Assembly (NCBI GenBank): GCA_029775915.1
Contig: JARVKA010000008.1
Span: forward strand, 1 to 54,797
Origin: Nitrososphaeria archaeon
GTDB lineage: Archaea > Thermoproteota > Nitrososphaeria > Nitrososphaerales > JANXEG01
Direction of reading: 5' to 3'
DNA length: 54,797 nucleotides
A model generated the notes under the pieces. That model was not told where the DNA came from. It worked only from the letters and a program-made list of their open reading frames with translations, and searched no databases. Position numbers and translations under genes: made by a program. Within the stretch, counting starts at the first letter, position 1. The number at the start of each line of letters is the position of its first letter. Below are positions 35,204 through 44,204 of the stretch, in pieces.

Positions 35204-37912
35204 TTATGTTAATAATTTTTGTAATTTCAACTCATCAATCGGTATTTTATCCAAATCTCTCGATGCTAAAATACCTTGCTCCAATAAGAATGAATGTGAA
35301 AGAATCCTATCTGTACGGCTAGCTCGCTCATATAAACTCCTCATCTCATTATAAACCTCTAACTCTTCCATTCTCGCTTTCGATGCAATTATTAAAAATC
35401 TAATCGTCCAAGGATCTTTAGAACCGATCTCTCTAATGGTTATGCAGCGAGAAGCATCGCCTAAAATGTATCCAGATAAAGTGGTTTTTAACTCTGATGC
35501 TAAATCTTGATCCCAAATCCCTCTCGGCGCAACTACCGTTACCCACATATACTCAGTTCGAAACTCATTCGTTAATCCTAAAGCACTTGGAAGTCTTAAT
35601 ATTCTCAAAGTACCAACCAAATACTCTTTTAAATGCCTTTTATCAATAATCTCATTAAGTATAGTTTCACGAGTTAATGAAGCCTCTTCCTCACTCAAAA
35701 TCTTTTGCATAATTCGAAGCCTCTCTTCTTCAGTAATCTCAGCCACTCTATCATAATATCCACGATCTTTAGAAATCCCACTCAACTTTTCATAATACTC
35801 ATCTGCTAAATTTGATACTTCGCTTAATAACTTTCTATAATCAGAATCAACTTCAAACTTCTTCTCTATACTTACATACTCTTGAAGCTTCATTTGGGTT
35901 CTATTTAACTCGCTTTCACAATCTTCAAGCTCAGCCTTTAATAGGATAAGTTGTTTATCCAAATCCTTTATCTTATCCTCTAAAAACTTTCTTTTACCAA
36001 ATGAGATTATGCTAAGTTTTGATTTAGAAATTTCTTGTGAAAGCCTTTGCTTTTCATTCTCCAAATTCTTAATCCTTGTAATTACACTCTCTCTTTGAAT
36101 CTTCATCCTCTCCAATCGATCACTTAAAATCCTCCTCATAATTCTCATATTACTCAAGTGTGAATCAATCATTTTTAACTCGATTTTTGGTGGTTGAATG
36201 AGTGCTGGTATTAATGAAAAGAGAATTACTAACTCTGGATTTTGTAAACCTTGAATAATATTTAATGCAGCTTCATGAGCTTCTGATTTTTCCAATCTTG
36301 AAATCTCTTTATATAATCTATCTGCTAAACTCTTTACTTCCATAAATCTCTTAAAGATTTTAAGGTATGAATCGATTAATGCAACTACATCTATTAAATC
36401 TTCTAATAGTAACTTTTGCTTTACTGTAAGCCTTTGAGTACTCGCTATACTACTTCTTAAATCATCAATTATTCTTGTTGCAAATTCGTGATATATAGTA
36501 CGTGTTTTTGAAATCTCTTTTGTTTGCTCAATAACCTCTTGAACCAATCCACGAACTCTAGCTTCAGGCGTACCTTCACGTGCTTCTAAACCCACTGCTT
36601 GTATAGGCTTTGTAACCTCTTCCATTAAACTCTTAATCTGATCCTCCACACCTTTCACTTGCATACTGAAATTCATTTCAATAGATTTATCCTCATAAAT
36701 GAACTCATTAATCACTTCCTCAAAACGGCTCTCCTCATATAAACCGCGCTCTATAAGCCATTGTTTATAAACTTGAGCTAATTCATTATAGCAAAGATTG
36801 ATAATTCTCTCTAATCCTCCTAAACCAGTTTTTGCATCACCTTTATAAATCTCCAATTTATCCTTTCTCAACATACGAAGCTTATCCAAGCGATTTAATT
36901 GCAACTTTATTAATGATATATGCTCATTAATAGGGTATGAGATTTTGAGTGTGGTTATAGTGTGTATCCATCGATCACCATGATCCAAACTTGCTCCAAT
37001 ATTATTTAAAAGATCTGATAAATCGAATCTTATTGAGTTTATTAAAATATCCACAATGGCTTCATCAATAATCTTTTTTGCATCGATTAAACTCCCAGTA
37101 TTGCTAAATGCTGGTCCAAGGGGCATCATAATGAATGCGGTATAAGGATTCTCATAAACAGATCCGAACATCTTCTTTACAAAACCATTCTTACTTCGAT
37201 TGAGTAATAACTCTAAATCAATCATAGATGCATAAGCTGATGAACCTTTAGCTGGAGGATCATCACCCACACATGGTAAAATTCCAAGACCGATTATAGG
37301 GAATCCACCGCCCAATTTTCTTCTTAAATGCCTTACAAAATCTACTGCCATACCACTACCCGTTCCACCACCAATACCAAATATAACGAAGATGATTGGT
37401 GTGAGAGTTGATGATGAAACTTCCTCTTTAAATCTCTCAAGATAGCCATCTATAAGCCTCAAATAATAGTAATTAAGCCCATAAATCGCTTTAGATAACG
37501 CTCTTCTCCTACCAACTCCACCAGATAATGGTGGTATTTCCATCGATGATGATAACCATGGTTTATAATCTGATGGGACTCTAGCTTTCTCTTGCTCAAG
37601 GAATTTTGGATAATTCTCAATAAATTCGAACATAACTTCAGGTGCGGGGAATTTTACTGAGCGAGCGGTTAATTGTATCTTATCACTTGCAATACCATGA
37701 GCTTTTAAGCCCTCTTTAAATCGATCGTAAGTGCTTTGAAGGCTGTAAATATCATGATCAGCAACATCAATAGCTAAGCAAGAGACTTTAACCCCACTCC
37801 TTTTAAGTAAATCATAAATCTCTGGAGATTTCAAAAAGGTCTCAATTATATTAGCACCAGTACCACCAATCCCTATCAAATGAATGGAATAATCCTTAAT
37901 CTCCATCGACAT
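35204..37912 (-). CDS. Giant tubulin/FtsZ-superfamily protein with coiled-coil extension
   Basis: 902 residues. The N-terminal GTPase-like domain (about 1-340) has IGIGGTGANI (14-19 glycine loop), GGVGRRRALSK (131-141) and the tubulin signature GGGTGSG (181-187). RFDLSD (295-300) aligns by eye with the FtsZ T7 catalytic loop NVDFAD, keeping both Asp but with Arg for Asn. Two long coiled-coil blocks follow (about 340-560 and 590-720), then a globular C-terminal region. FtsZ and TubZ are under half this length, so it is neither; it recalls the large 'tubulin-like' families. Fourth gene of the operon, 3 bases after the membrane-protein gene. Filament formation is inferred. Confidence 0.8.
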   Translation of the reverse strand: MSMEIKDYSIHLIGIGGTGANIIETFLKSPEIYDLLKRSGVKVSCLAIDVADHDIYSLQSTYDRFKEGLKAHGIASDKIQLTARSVKFPAPEVMFEFIENYPKFLEQEKARVPSDYKPWLSSSMEIPPLSGGVGRRRALSKAIYGLNYYYLRLIDGYLERFKEEVSSSTLTPIIFVIFGIGGGTGSGMAVDFVRHLRRKLGGGFPIIGLGILPCVGDDPPAKGSSAYASMIDLELLLNRSKNGFVKKMFGSVYENPYTAFIMMPLGPAFSNTGSLIDAKKIIDEAIVDILINSIRFDLSDLLNNIGASLDHGDRWIHTITTLKISYPINEHISLIKLQLNRLDKLRMLRKDKLEIYKGDAKTGLGGLERIINLCYNELAQVYKQWLIERGLYEESRFEEVINEFIYEDKSIEMNFSMQVKGVEDQIKSLMEEVTKPIQAVGLEAREGTPEARVRGLVQEVIEQTKEISKTRTIYHEFATRIIDDLRSSIASTQRLTVKQKLLLEDLIDVVALIDSYLKIFKRFMEVKSLADRLYKEISRLEKSEAHEAALNIIQGLQNPELVILFSLIPALIQPPKIELKMIDSHLSNMRIMRRILSDRLERMKIQRESVITRIKNLENEKQRLSQEISKSKLSIISFGKRKFLEDKIKDLDKQLILLKAELEDCESELNRTQMKLQEYVSIEKKFEVDSDYRKLLSEVSNLADEYYEKLSGISKDRGYYDRVAEITEEERLRIMQKILSEEEASLTRETILNEIIDKRHLKEYLVGTLRILRLPSALGLTNEFRTEYMWVTVVAPRGIWDQDLASELKTTLSGYILGDASRCITIREIGSKDPWTIRFLIIASKARMEELEVYNEMRSLYERASRTDRILSHSFLLEQGILASRDLDKIPIDELKLQKLLT

Positions 37913-37915
37913 TAA

Positions 37916-38857
37916 TTATCCCCTACCAATCTTTTGTAACTTCTCTTTTATATTGTTGACTTCTCCAGCTAAGCTTTTATCAATTCTTGTGAGTCGAATT
38001 AATAATGTATCTAATTGCCTCACTTGCTCATCAACTTCTCTTAAAATAAAGCTTGAATAAGAACGGCTTCTCATAAGCAATATAGCGAGTATAACTACAA
38101 TACCCCCTAAACCTCCAATACCATAAAGATAAATACTTGTATCTTCACGTGGTGGTGGAAAACCTTCCCTTTTAGGTAATAATTCTAAAATTTCAATAGC
38201 TCTATTCACATCCCCAATTGAACTATATTTTTTAGCTAAATTAATTATTGAATTATAAAGTGCAGCAAAGTTTGTGTCTGTAATTGTAGTATTAACAAGT
38301 TTTGATTTTTCCATTACTAAATTTGAATATTGAATAATGGTTTTATCAGTAACTCTCACTTCTTTTCTATCCAATTCAGCCCCACTCACATAGCGTAAAA
38401 TAACGATTGGAAAACTCTTTTCAAAGTGAAGTTCATAACTAGGTGCGATTTTACTAATAGTATAGTTATCAGGTATCTTTCCAATTAAAGATAAATCAGC
38501 CACCCCTTCAACCGCTTTGAAGATGAGAATTGAGCGTCCCGGTTGCCATTTGGTTGTATTAATACCTGAGTAATTGTTATACAACCTCCAATAAACATCA
38601 CCAACCTTTACTAATGGGGTTTCCAAACTCAAATTTACACCAGGAGGGGCTGCTCGAATCACAACCTTAAAGTATATTGTGTATGTCCCACCGGCGATTA
38701 AGGTTTTATTCGTTACATCTATACGATTCGGATCTTCAATTCTCCAATCGGTAATGTATGGTCCAGCTGGTTGAGCCATAATTGATGGTAAGTTTAATAA
38801 AAATAAAGCTAAGAGCGAGATGCAAATCAATCCAATAAAAATTTTATTTATTTTCAT
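37916..38857 (-). CDS. Single-span membrane protein of the tubulin operon
   Basis: 313 residues: signal peptide (1-28), a beta-rich outside domain (about 30-170), a helical stalk (about 175-230), one membrane helix (243-263, GIGGLGGIVVILAILLM) and a cytoplasmic coiled coil of about 45 residues. GGAGGAATT precedes the ATG, and the frame overlaps the zinc-ribbon gene by 14 bases. No family was recognised. Its plan suits a transmembrane anchor linking the tubulin-like proteins inside to something outside. Confidence 0.78.
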   Translation of the reverse strand: MKINKIFIGLICISLLALFLLNLPSIMAQPAGPYITDWRIEDPNRIDVTNKTLIAGGTYTIYFKVVIRAAPPGVNLSLETPLVKVGDVYWRLYNNYSGINTTKWQPGRSILIFKAVEGVADLSLIGKIPDNYTISKIAPSYELHFEKSFPIVILRYVSGAELDRKEVRVTDKTIIQYSNLVMEKSKLVNTTITDTNFAALYNSIINLAKKYSSIGDVNRAIEILELLPKREGFPPPREDTSIYLYGIGGLGGIVVILAILLMRSRSYSSFILREVDEQVRQLDTLLIRLTRIDKSLAGEVNNIKEKLQKIGRG

Positions 38858-39440
38858 TCTTTAATTCCTCCTTATTTATCAAACTTTTCTCATTTTTAAG
38901 CGCTTCTATAAATCTAATGAGTGATGAGATTTTTTCTTCCAAATTATTAAATCGATGAGTTAATGATGATTCCAAATCTCTCACAAACCTCCAAATGGAT
39001 GATACTGACATTAATAAATCATTCATATAATTATTAATCATAGTGTTAATTACTGAAAATTCATTACTCAACTTTTGATAATTATCTTTTTGAAGCTCTA
39101 TCGCCTCTAATAAACTCTCTTGAACTTTAGATAAAGAATCACTCAAATTTATAAATCGATTTTCAAGATTATTAATCCCCACCTCTATCTCATTAATAAG
39201 CTTGCCATAATTATCCAAATTATTCACAACCCTCTCAAAACTATCCCATGATGGTACCTTAACCTCTTCATGCTTTATCTTAATTATAGTTGGAGATAAT
39301 TCATCTTTAAGAGATTTAAAGGATTCTGATTTAATTGGAGCTATTTGCTCAATTAATGGTGAGCCACAAACTAAGCAAAACTTTAATGTAATTGGATAAG
39401 TTTTATTACACTTTGAACAAAATTTTTGCTGCTCTTGCAA
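38844..39440 (-). CDS. Zinc-ribbon coiled-coil protein of the tubulin operon
   Basis: 198 residues from TTG 39440, with GGATGAT upstream. The zinc ribbon has Cys8, Cys11, Cys22 and Cys25 (CSKC...CLVC). From about 65 to 190 it is a continuous amphipathic coiled coil; no enzyme motif is present. The ribbon resembles that on the N-terminus of the tubulin-like gene just upstream, so the two may share a docking surface. Likely a structural adaptor; family not recognised. Confidence 0.75.
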   Translation of the reverse strand: MQEQQKFCSKCNKTYPITLKFCLVCGSPLIEQIAPIKSESFKSLKDELSPTIIKIKHEEVKVPSWDSFERVVNNLDNYGKLINEIEVGINNLENRFINLSDSLSKVQESLLEAIELQKDNYQKLSNEFSVINTMINNYMNDLLMSVSSIWRFVRDLESSLTHRFNNLEEKISSLIRFIEALKNEKSLINKEELKNENK

Positions 39441-39486
39441 TTATCATCCAATTATAAGAGTAAGTAAGAGATTAAAAGCTTTATTT

Positions 39487-40773
39487 TTAAATTTGATATG
39501 AGCCCTTTTTAGCTTTTTGATGAATCGAATTGAGATTTTGCGTATATTCTTTAAGTGTATCCTCAATAATTTTTAATTCCTCTGGAGGTTGAGTTGAAGC
39601 ACTTTTAACCCTTTGATAACCATCATAACTCCTTTTAATAAAGGGCTCGAAAAGATAACCTCCAATCAAAAGTAAAAGATCCATTTTATCCATTTGATCC
39701 TTAGTATATGATAAGCTAAAGTATGATGCAATGGTTAATGGTAAATTGTATTGCCTCCATGTCTCAAACTCACTCAATAACTCCTCATAACTCATTTTTT
39801 CCTTTAAAGATTCTGATATTTGAAGGAATAAATATGTGAATATAGCTGAGTTTGGATCGATAGGCATTAAAGGTCTAGCAAATGCACTTTCAAGAACCTT
39901 TGTAAGTCCATTGTAAATTCTCATACTATGCCCCAATGCGATACAAGGTGAGAAATGAAATACCCCCATCGTTCGCTCATACATTGTGAGATCACTCACA
40001 TTAATGCGCTTATGCACGCCCGCATCACCAATTGATATCATCATATCAATTATCGCTGCCAATACTTCATTACCAATAATCTCTCTACCATATCTATCCA
40101 CCGTTTTATAATACTCTAAGTTTGTATTATTCACAAGTATGATGAAATCTGAATTGAATCTCAATTTATATTTTATCAATCGTGAAAGGCCACAATATGC
40201 ATTAAAATGCAATTGATCAGATTCATTATCGGCTGGCATAATTGCGAGAATGAATCTCCCACCTCTAATTCCCCAATCTTGTAGCATTGATAAAATATAT
40301 GGTGCAGCACCGCTACCCATACCCCCACCGAGAGAGCAAATGAAGAATACTGCATCAACCTTATCAGCTTTAGCTTGAATTAAAAGATCTTTAATTGATG
40401 GATCTTCTGAAGCTAACCTCTCACCAACCTTCCATGAATGGCCCGTACCTCTAGATCTTTTACCAATCTTATGTATAATATTAGGAGGCAAAGCACCATA
40501 TACATCTTCAGAGAGTGCTTCGCTATCAATTCCTAAAAATGATAAATGTTCACTACGCTTCTTCATGCGTTTCCATAAATTTGAAAGAATCTTTATACCT
40601 GTGCTTCCTAATCCAACAATGCAATATTCAGGCTCAATCTTCTCAATAGGTGTGATTTGCTCTTTAATAGGTTGAGTTATCACTTCAATCTTTTTACCAC
40701 AAATACCACAATAATTTGCATAAGGAGGGTTTGGATGCCCTTCTGGACAAAACTTAACATTACCATTACTCAA
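39487..40773 (-). CDS. Zinc-ribbon tubulin/FtsZ-superfamily protein
   Basis: 428 residues, apparently from TTG 40773. A short metal-binding tip (Cys9, His13, Cys22, Cys25) and linker lead to the GTPase-like domain: VGLGSTGIKI (54-59 loop), GTGHSWKVGERL, and SLGGGMGSG (GGGMGSG at 149-155), the tubulin/FtsZ signature with Met for Thr. INVSDLT (257-263) may be the T7 loop in degenerate form. About the size of FtsZ plus the ribbon, but far from FtsZ and CetZ in sequence. First gene of a four-gene operon. Whether it hydrolyses GTP or partners the 902-residue paralogue is unknown. Confidence 0.8.
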   Translation of the reverse strand: MSNGNVKFCPEGHPNPPYANYCGICGKKIEVITQPIKEQITPIEKIEPEYCIVGLGSTGIKILSNLWKRMKKRSEHLSFLGIDSEALSEDVYGALPPNIIHKIGKRSRGTGHSWKVGERLASEDPSIKDLLIQAKADKVDAVFFICSLGGGMGSGAAPYILSMLQDWGIRGGRFILAIMPADNESDQLHFNAYCGLSRLIKYKLRFNSDFIILVNNTNLEYYKTVDRYGREIIGNEVLAAIIDMMISIGDAGVHKRINVSDLTMYERTMGVFHFSPCIALGHSMRIYNGLTKVLESAFARPLMPIDPNSAIFTYLFLQISESLKEKMSYEELLSEFETWRQYNLPLTIASYFSLSYTKDQMDKMDLLLLIGGYLFEPFIKRSYDGYQRVKSASTQPPEELKIIEDTLKEYTQNLNSIHQKAKKGSYQI

Positions 40774-40900
40774 TTTTATATCTTAATTCATCTTCAGTTA
40801 ATCTTAAATAAATACTTAATCAACTTATATTGAAAAAAGTGAATTAAAATTTTGATAATTTAATGGCGTTAATTACAAGCAAATTCCCATTTCACATCAT

Positions 40901-40910
40901 ATTTAAATAA
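40901..40910 (+). promoter_or_regulatory. TATA box of the thermonuclease gene
   Basis: ATTTAAATAA lies about 25 bases before the ATG at 40930, predicting a leaderless mRNA. It sits in the 156-base gap shared with the divergent tubulin operon. Confidence 0.45.
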
Positions 40911-40929
40911 ATTTGGAAATTAAAAATTC

Positions 40930-41592
40930 ATGGTAATTATGAATAAGATATATTTCAATATTTTAACGATTTATATCGCATTACTTCTCTTTGTTAATAT
41001 AATTATTGTGATCATTATACCTCATGTTTACTCCCATCCTTTTGAAATCGATGTTACTGCTAAAGTCTATAAAGTGATTGATGGAGATACTTTTGATGCT
41101 TTTCCAATTGGTAGGGTGAGATTGGCTGATATAAATACTCCTGAGCGATGGGAAGCATTTTATCATGAGGCTAAAGAAGCATTAACAAAATTGATTCTTA
41201 ATAAAAAGGTTTACTTGGATATTGATGATCAATATGTTATGGATAGTTATAATAGACTTGTAGCTGTTGTTTATATAAGGCATAATAAAACTCATCTTTT
41301 AAATGTAAATTATTGGCTCGTTCACAACGGTTATGCTGTTATTAAAGATTACGAAAATGAATTTAATCCAAATACGTGGAGAGCATTTGAATATTATCCT
41401 GAAGAATTGGAAGAAATAACCAAAACCTATACTCCACCACAAAAGACTATTACAGAAATGATAAATGCTACTCAACCCCAAATCATTGGAATTAAAGAAA
41501 TTACTCCATCAAGTTACTTAATAGTGGGATTAATTGTAGGGATAATTTTAGGTATTATGTTAACGAGAAAATTGGGATTTACACGTAAATGA
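40930..41592 (+). CDS. Membrane-tethered thermonuclease (SNase fold)
   Basis: 220 residues. An N-terminal signal or anchor helix (about 8-35) is followed by an SNase domain with VIDGDTFDAF, VRLADINTPER and DSYNRLVAVVYI, which contain the expected Asp, Glu and both Arg of the active site. A C-terminal membrane helix (SSYLIVGLIVGIILGIML) and a basic tail keep it on the outer face. It should cut DNA or RNA outside the cell. Divergently transcribed from the tubulin operon; a functional link is only suggested by position. Confidence 0.85.
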   Translation: MVIMNKIYFNILTIYIALLLFVNIIIVIIIPHVYSHPFEIDVTAKVYKVIDGDTFDAFPIGRVRLADINTPERWEAFYHEAKEALTKLILNKKVYLDIDDQYVMDSYNRLVAVVYIRHNKTHLLNVNYWLVHNGYAVIKDYENEFNPNTWRAFEYYPEELEEITKTYTPPQKTITEMINATQPQIIGIKEITPSSYLIVGLIVGIILGIMLTRKLGFTRK

Positions 41593-41637
41593 AAACTTAA
41601 TTTTCACTATTACTAATTTTTCAACTTTGTTAAAGAA

Positions 41638-43998
41638 TTAAATACTCTCTTTTCGTTTTTCAATATTTTGAAGGATTAAGCTCTTCCCAATACCATCAAA
41701 TACAACATCTTTATGAAATGCCGAGTAAAGCTTCATATAATGCTCAGGGAAATTAAAGGGTAATTCATTTGCATGAACCACACCTTTACTCTTTAATTTC
41801 ACAAAGATTAATGAGTCAACATTTGGATAATTTAAAATAATCTCAAATTCCAATAAATATCGATCGAGTAAAATCATTTCAGTATTTAAAATTTTATAAG
41901 CTTTATTCAATAAATCGAATGAGATTTCATTAAGTTTGATTGAAGAAATCTCAATCTCATGCACAATCGATTCAACAAGATTATGAATTTGATCATCCCT
42001 TCCCCAATCAAATCCTTTTGGCACTCTTTTATTAATCTCATTCTCAATCTCTCTCAAAGTATTATCAATAATTTTCATTAACTCTATAGTGAATTTAACT
42101 ATCTTTTTTTGTGTAATTGCAAGATTGATAATTTCAACAATACTCGGTTTATCCACAATTTCATTAATTATTATATCAACTTCATTTAAAAGCTTCATTT
42201 CAGCCTCTAAATTCACCATTGGATAAACCATTACCTTAGGTTCCACATACACTTTAAGAAGCTCTTTCAAAGAAATGAGCCAATTCCGCATTAATTGAGC
42301 AAATTTTCCTACTTTTTTACCAAATTTCTCATTTATTGATTCAAGGGCTTCAATAGCTATTTCAGCCCCCTTCTCCAAATCCCCTTGCTCTATAAATTGC
42401 CTCGCTATCTCTACAGTTGGAAGTGTAAAATCTTGATCGATATTTTGGCGAATTGTCTCATAAACCTCATTACAAGTCTTACTCAAATTTTGCAAATTAA
42501 TCTTAGCATCTTCATATAACTTTTTTTGAGCCTCAATTATCTTTTCGAGATCCCACTCTAAAATACTCTTTTGATCAATAATTGGAATCTCAATCGGTTG
42601 TTTAACATTCAAACTTGAAGCTTTAATAAAAGTATCTCTAAATCTTGTTAAATCCTTTACATAATGATCTTGAATTCTTTTAATTAAATGATTAAACATA
42701 AAATCGATAGATTGCTCGTATTCTTTAATTTTATTCAATCGCTCTTGTAAATCAATCATTTTCATCACATTTAATGTGGTTAATGTTAGATTCAATTGAT
42801 TAATCGTCTCACTTAAAGATGCGGAAATATCCTCAATCATAATATTTTTAAAAATAGCTCTAATTTTATCAATTTGTGCTTGAAAATCCTCAATTCTCTT
42901 TAAAACTTTTTCAGCCCTTTCTTCAATTTCCATTTTAAGCTTTAACATAAGTTGCCTCTTATCCATTTGTAACTTTATCAAATTTGCAAATCCAGAACCT
43001 AAAGATGATATAGCAAGATAAGGTATAATAATCCCTTGAAGATCGGTTACATAACCTAAAGCATTTGAGAGAATCACAATTGGCATGGCGAATACAATAC
43101 AACCTATGAGGTTAGAGATAAAGTGAGTAACTCGATTTAACCTCTTTAATTCAAATCCTTTTTTCTCTAATGATAATATCCAATTTTCAAAAATTAAGCA
43201 AGATGATATTGATAATAAGATTATTGATATAAAGGCTATTATACCGAAATTCCCCGTAAAGTATTGCACTACCCAATAAGTGAATGCTTCAGGATCGCCC
43301 TTAAGCGCTCTTCCACTATTCACAATAGGGCCTATAATATTTGTAAATGTTAAAACTTCAACACTTGGATAAAAATTTGGATTTGCGTAAGAGTATAAAA
43401 TTGGCAATCCAGTTAACTTTGGTAAAGTTGTGGCTGTAGCTGTAATTTGAATTGGAATATAATAAGCGAGGAATGTGATTATTGGATTAATCCTACCAAT
43501 CTTTCGATAAGTAGTTATAAAAAAGATGATAAGAGGTATAGCTATGAAATAAAATGGTGTGAGCATAATCGCGCTCGCTAATAAGCCCAATGATGCACCT
43601 ATTGCACCCTCAACTTTTATACTTCTTCCAGTAAGAAAAATGACTAAAGGAATATAAGCGAAGATAAAATAAGTTCCTAACCAATTACCTATTAAAGCTC
43701 CGAATTGATAACCTAGGGCTAAATTAACGATGAAGAATGAGCTAAATATAGCTACAGTAGTATCTCTTAATGTTATTAATAAAAATAGAATTGAGAAGAG
43801 AATCGTTAAAGATTGTGGTAAGAATGGAATAAAAGAAAGGCTAAGATAGCTTGATAAACCGATTAAAATCGCACATGTAACTCTTTCATGTAAAGTTTCA
43901 CCAACCCCTACTTTAGCGATTTGCACACCTTTAATCTTAGTAGTTATTATAGTCTTTTGCACCATTCTAAATGATCGAACCTCCATTAATTTCATCAT
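41638..43998 (-). CDS. Polytopic membrane protein with long cytoplasmic coiled coil
   Basis: 786 residues (several nearby in-frame ATGs). About ten hydrophobic segments fill residues 35-335 (for example LTILFSILFLLITL, GALIGNWLGTYFIFAY, FGIIAFISIILLSISS). Residues about 335-786 are charged and helical with repeated heptads and include a TPR-like patch (EQGDLEKGAEIAIEALESI). No transport or enzyme motif was recognised. It is divergent from the 1139-residue surface protein 206 bases away. Membrane channel, scaffold or mechanosensor are all guesses. Confidence 0.72.
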   Translation of the reverse strand: MMKLMEVRSFRMVQKTIITTKIKGVQIAKVGVGETLHERVTCAILIGLSSYLSLSFIPFLPQSLTILFSILFLLITLRDTTVAIFSSFFIVNLALGYQFGALIGNWLGTYFIFAYIPLVIFLTGRSIKVEGAIGASLGLLASAIMLTPFYFIAIPLIIFFITTYRKIGRINPIITFLAYYIPIQITATATTLPKLTGLPILYSYANPNFYPSVEVLTFTNIIGPIVNSGRALKGDPEAFTYWVVQYFTGNFGIIAFISIILLSISSCLIFENWILSLEKKGFELKRLNRVTHFISNLIGCIVFAMPIVILSNALGYVTDLQGIIIPYLAISSLGSGFANLIKLQMDKRQLMLKLKMEIEERAEKVLKRIEDFQAQIDKIRAIFKNIMIEDISASLSETINQLNLTLTTLNVMKMIDLQERLNKIKEYEQSIDFMFNHLIKRIQDHYVKDLTRFRDTFIKASSLNVKQPIEIPIIDQKSILEWDLEKIIEAQKKLYEDAKINLQNLSKTCNEVYETIRQNIDQDFTLPTVEIARQFIEQGDLEKGAEIAIEALESINEKFGKKVGKFAQLMRNWLISLKELLKVYVEPKVMVYPMVNLEAEMKLLNEVDIIINEIVDKPSIVEIINLAITQKKIVKFTIELMKIIDNTLREIENEINKRVPKGFDWGRDDQIHNLVESIVHEIEISSIKLNEISFDLLNKAYKILNTEMILLDRYLLEFEIILNYPNVDSLIFVKLKSKGVVHANELPFNFPEHYMKLYSAFHKDVVFDGIGKSLILQNIEKRKESI

Positions 43999-44204
43999 TT
44001 AATATAAACATCATTTCACATCCCACCAAATGAGTGAAGATTTCTAAATATAAATGAACCTTGCCTCTAAAATACTTTATCAACTTAGAATTTACAACTT
44101 TCATTATTTCTTGGGTTCAAGATTTATGGGATTAATTAATAAATAAAAATGAGAAATTCTTTTTCAAATTTATAACAAAGTACTTATTATGCGGTAATAA
44201 ATAA

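Noticed and set aside
39487-40773. Orthodox FtsZ or CetZ
   Set aside because: The zinc-ribbon tip, GGGMGSG in place of GGGTGTG/GGGTGSG and lack of the standard T7 loop argue against either known family.
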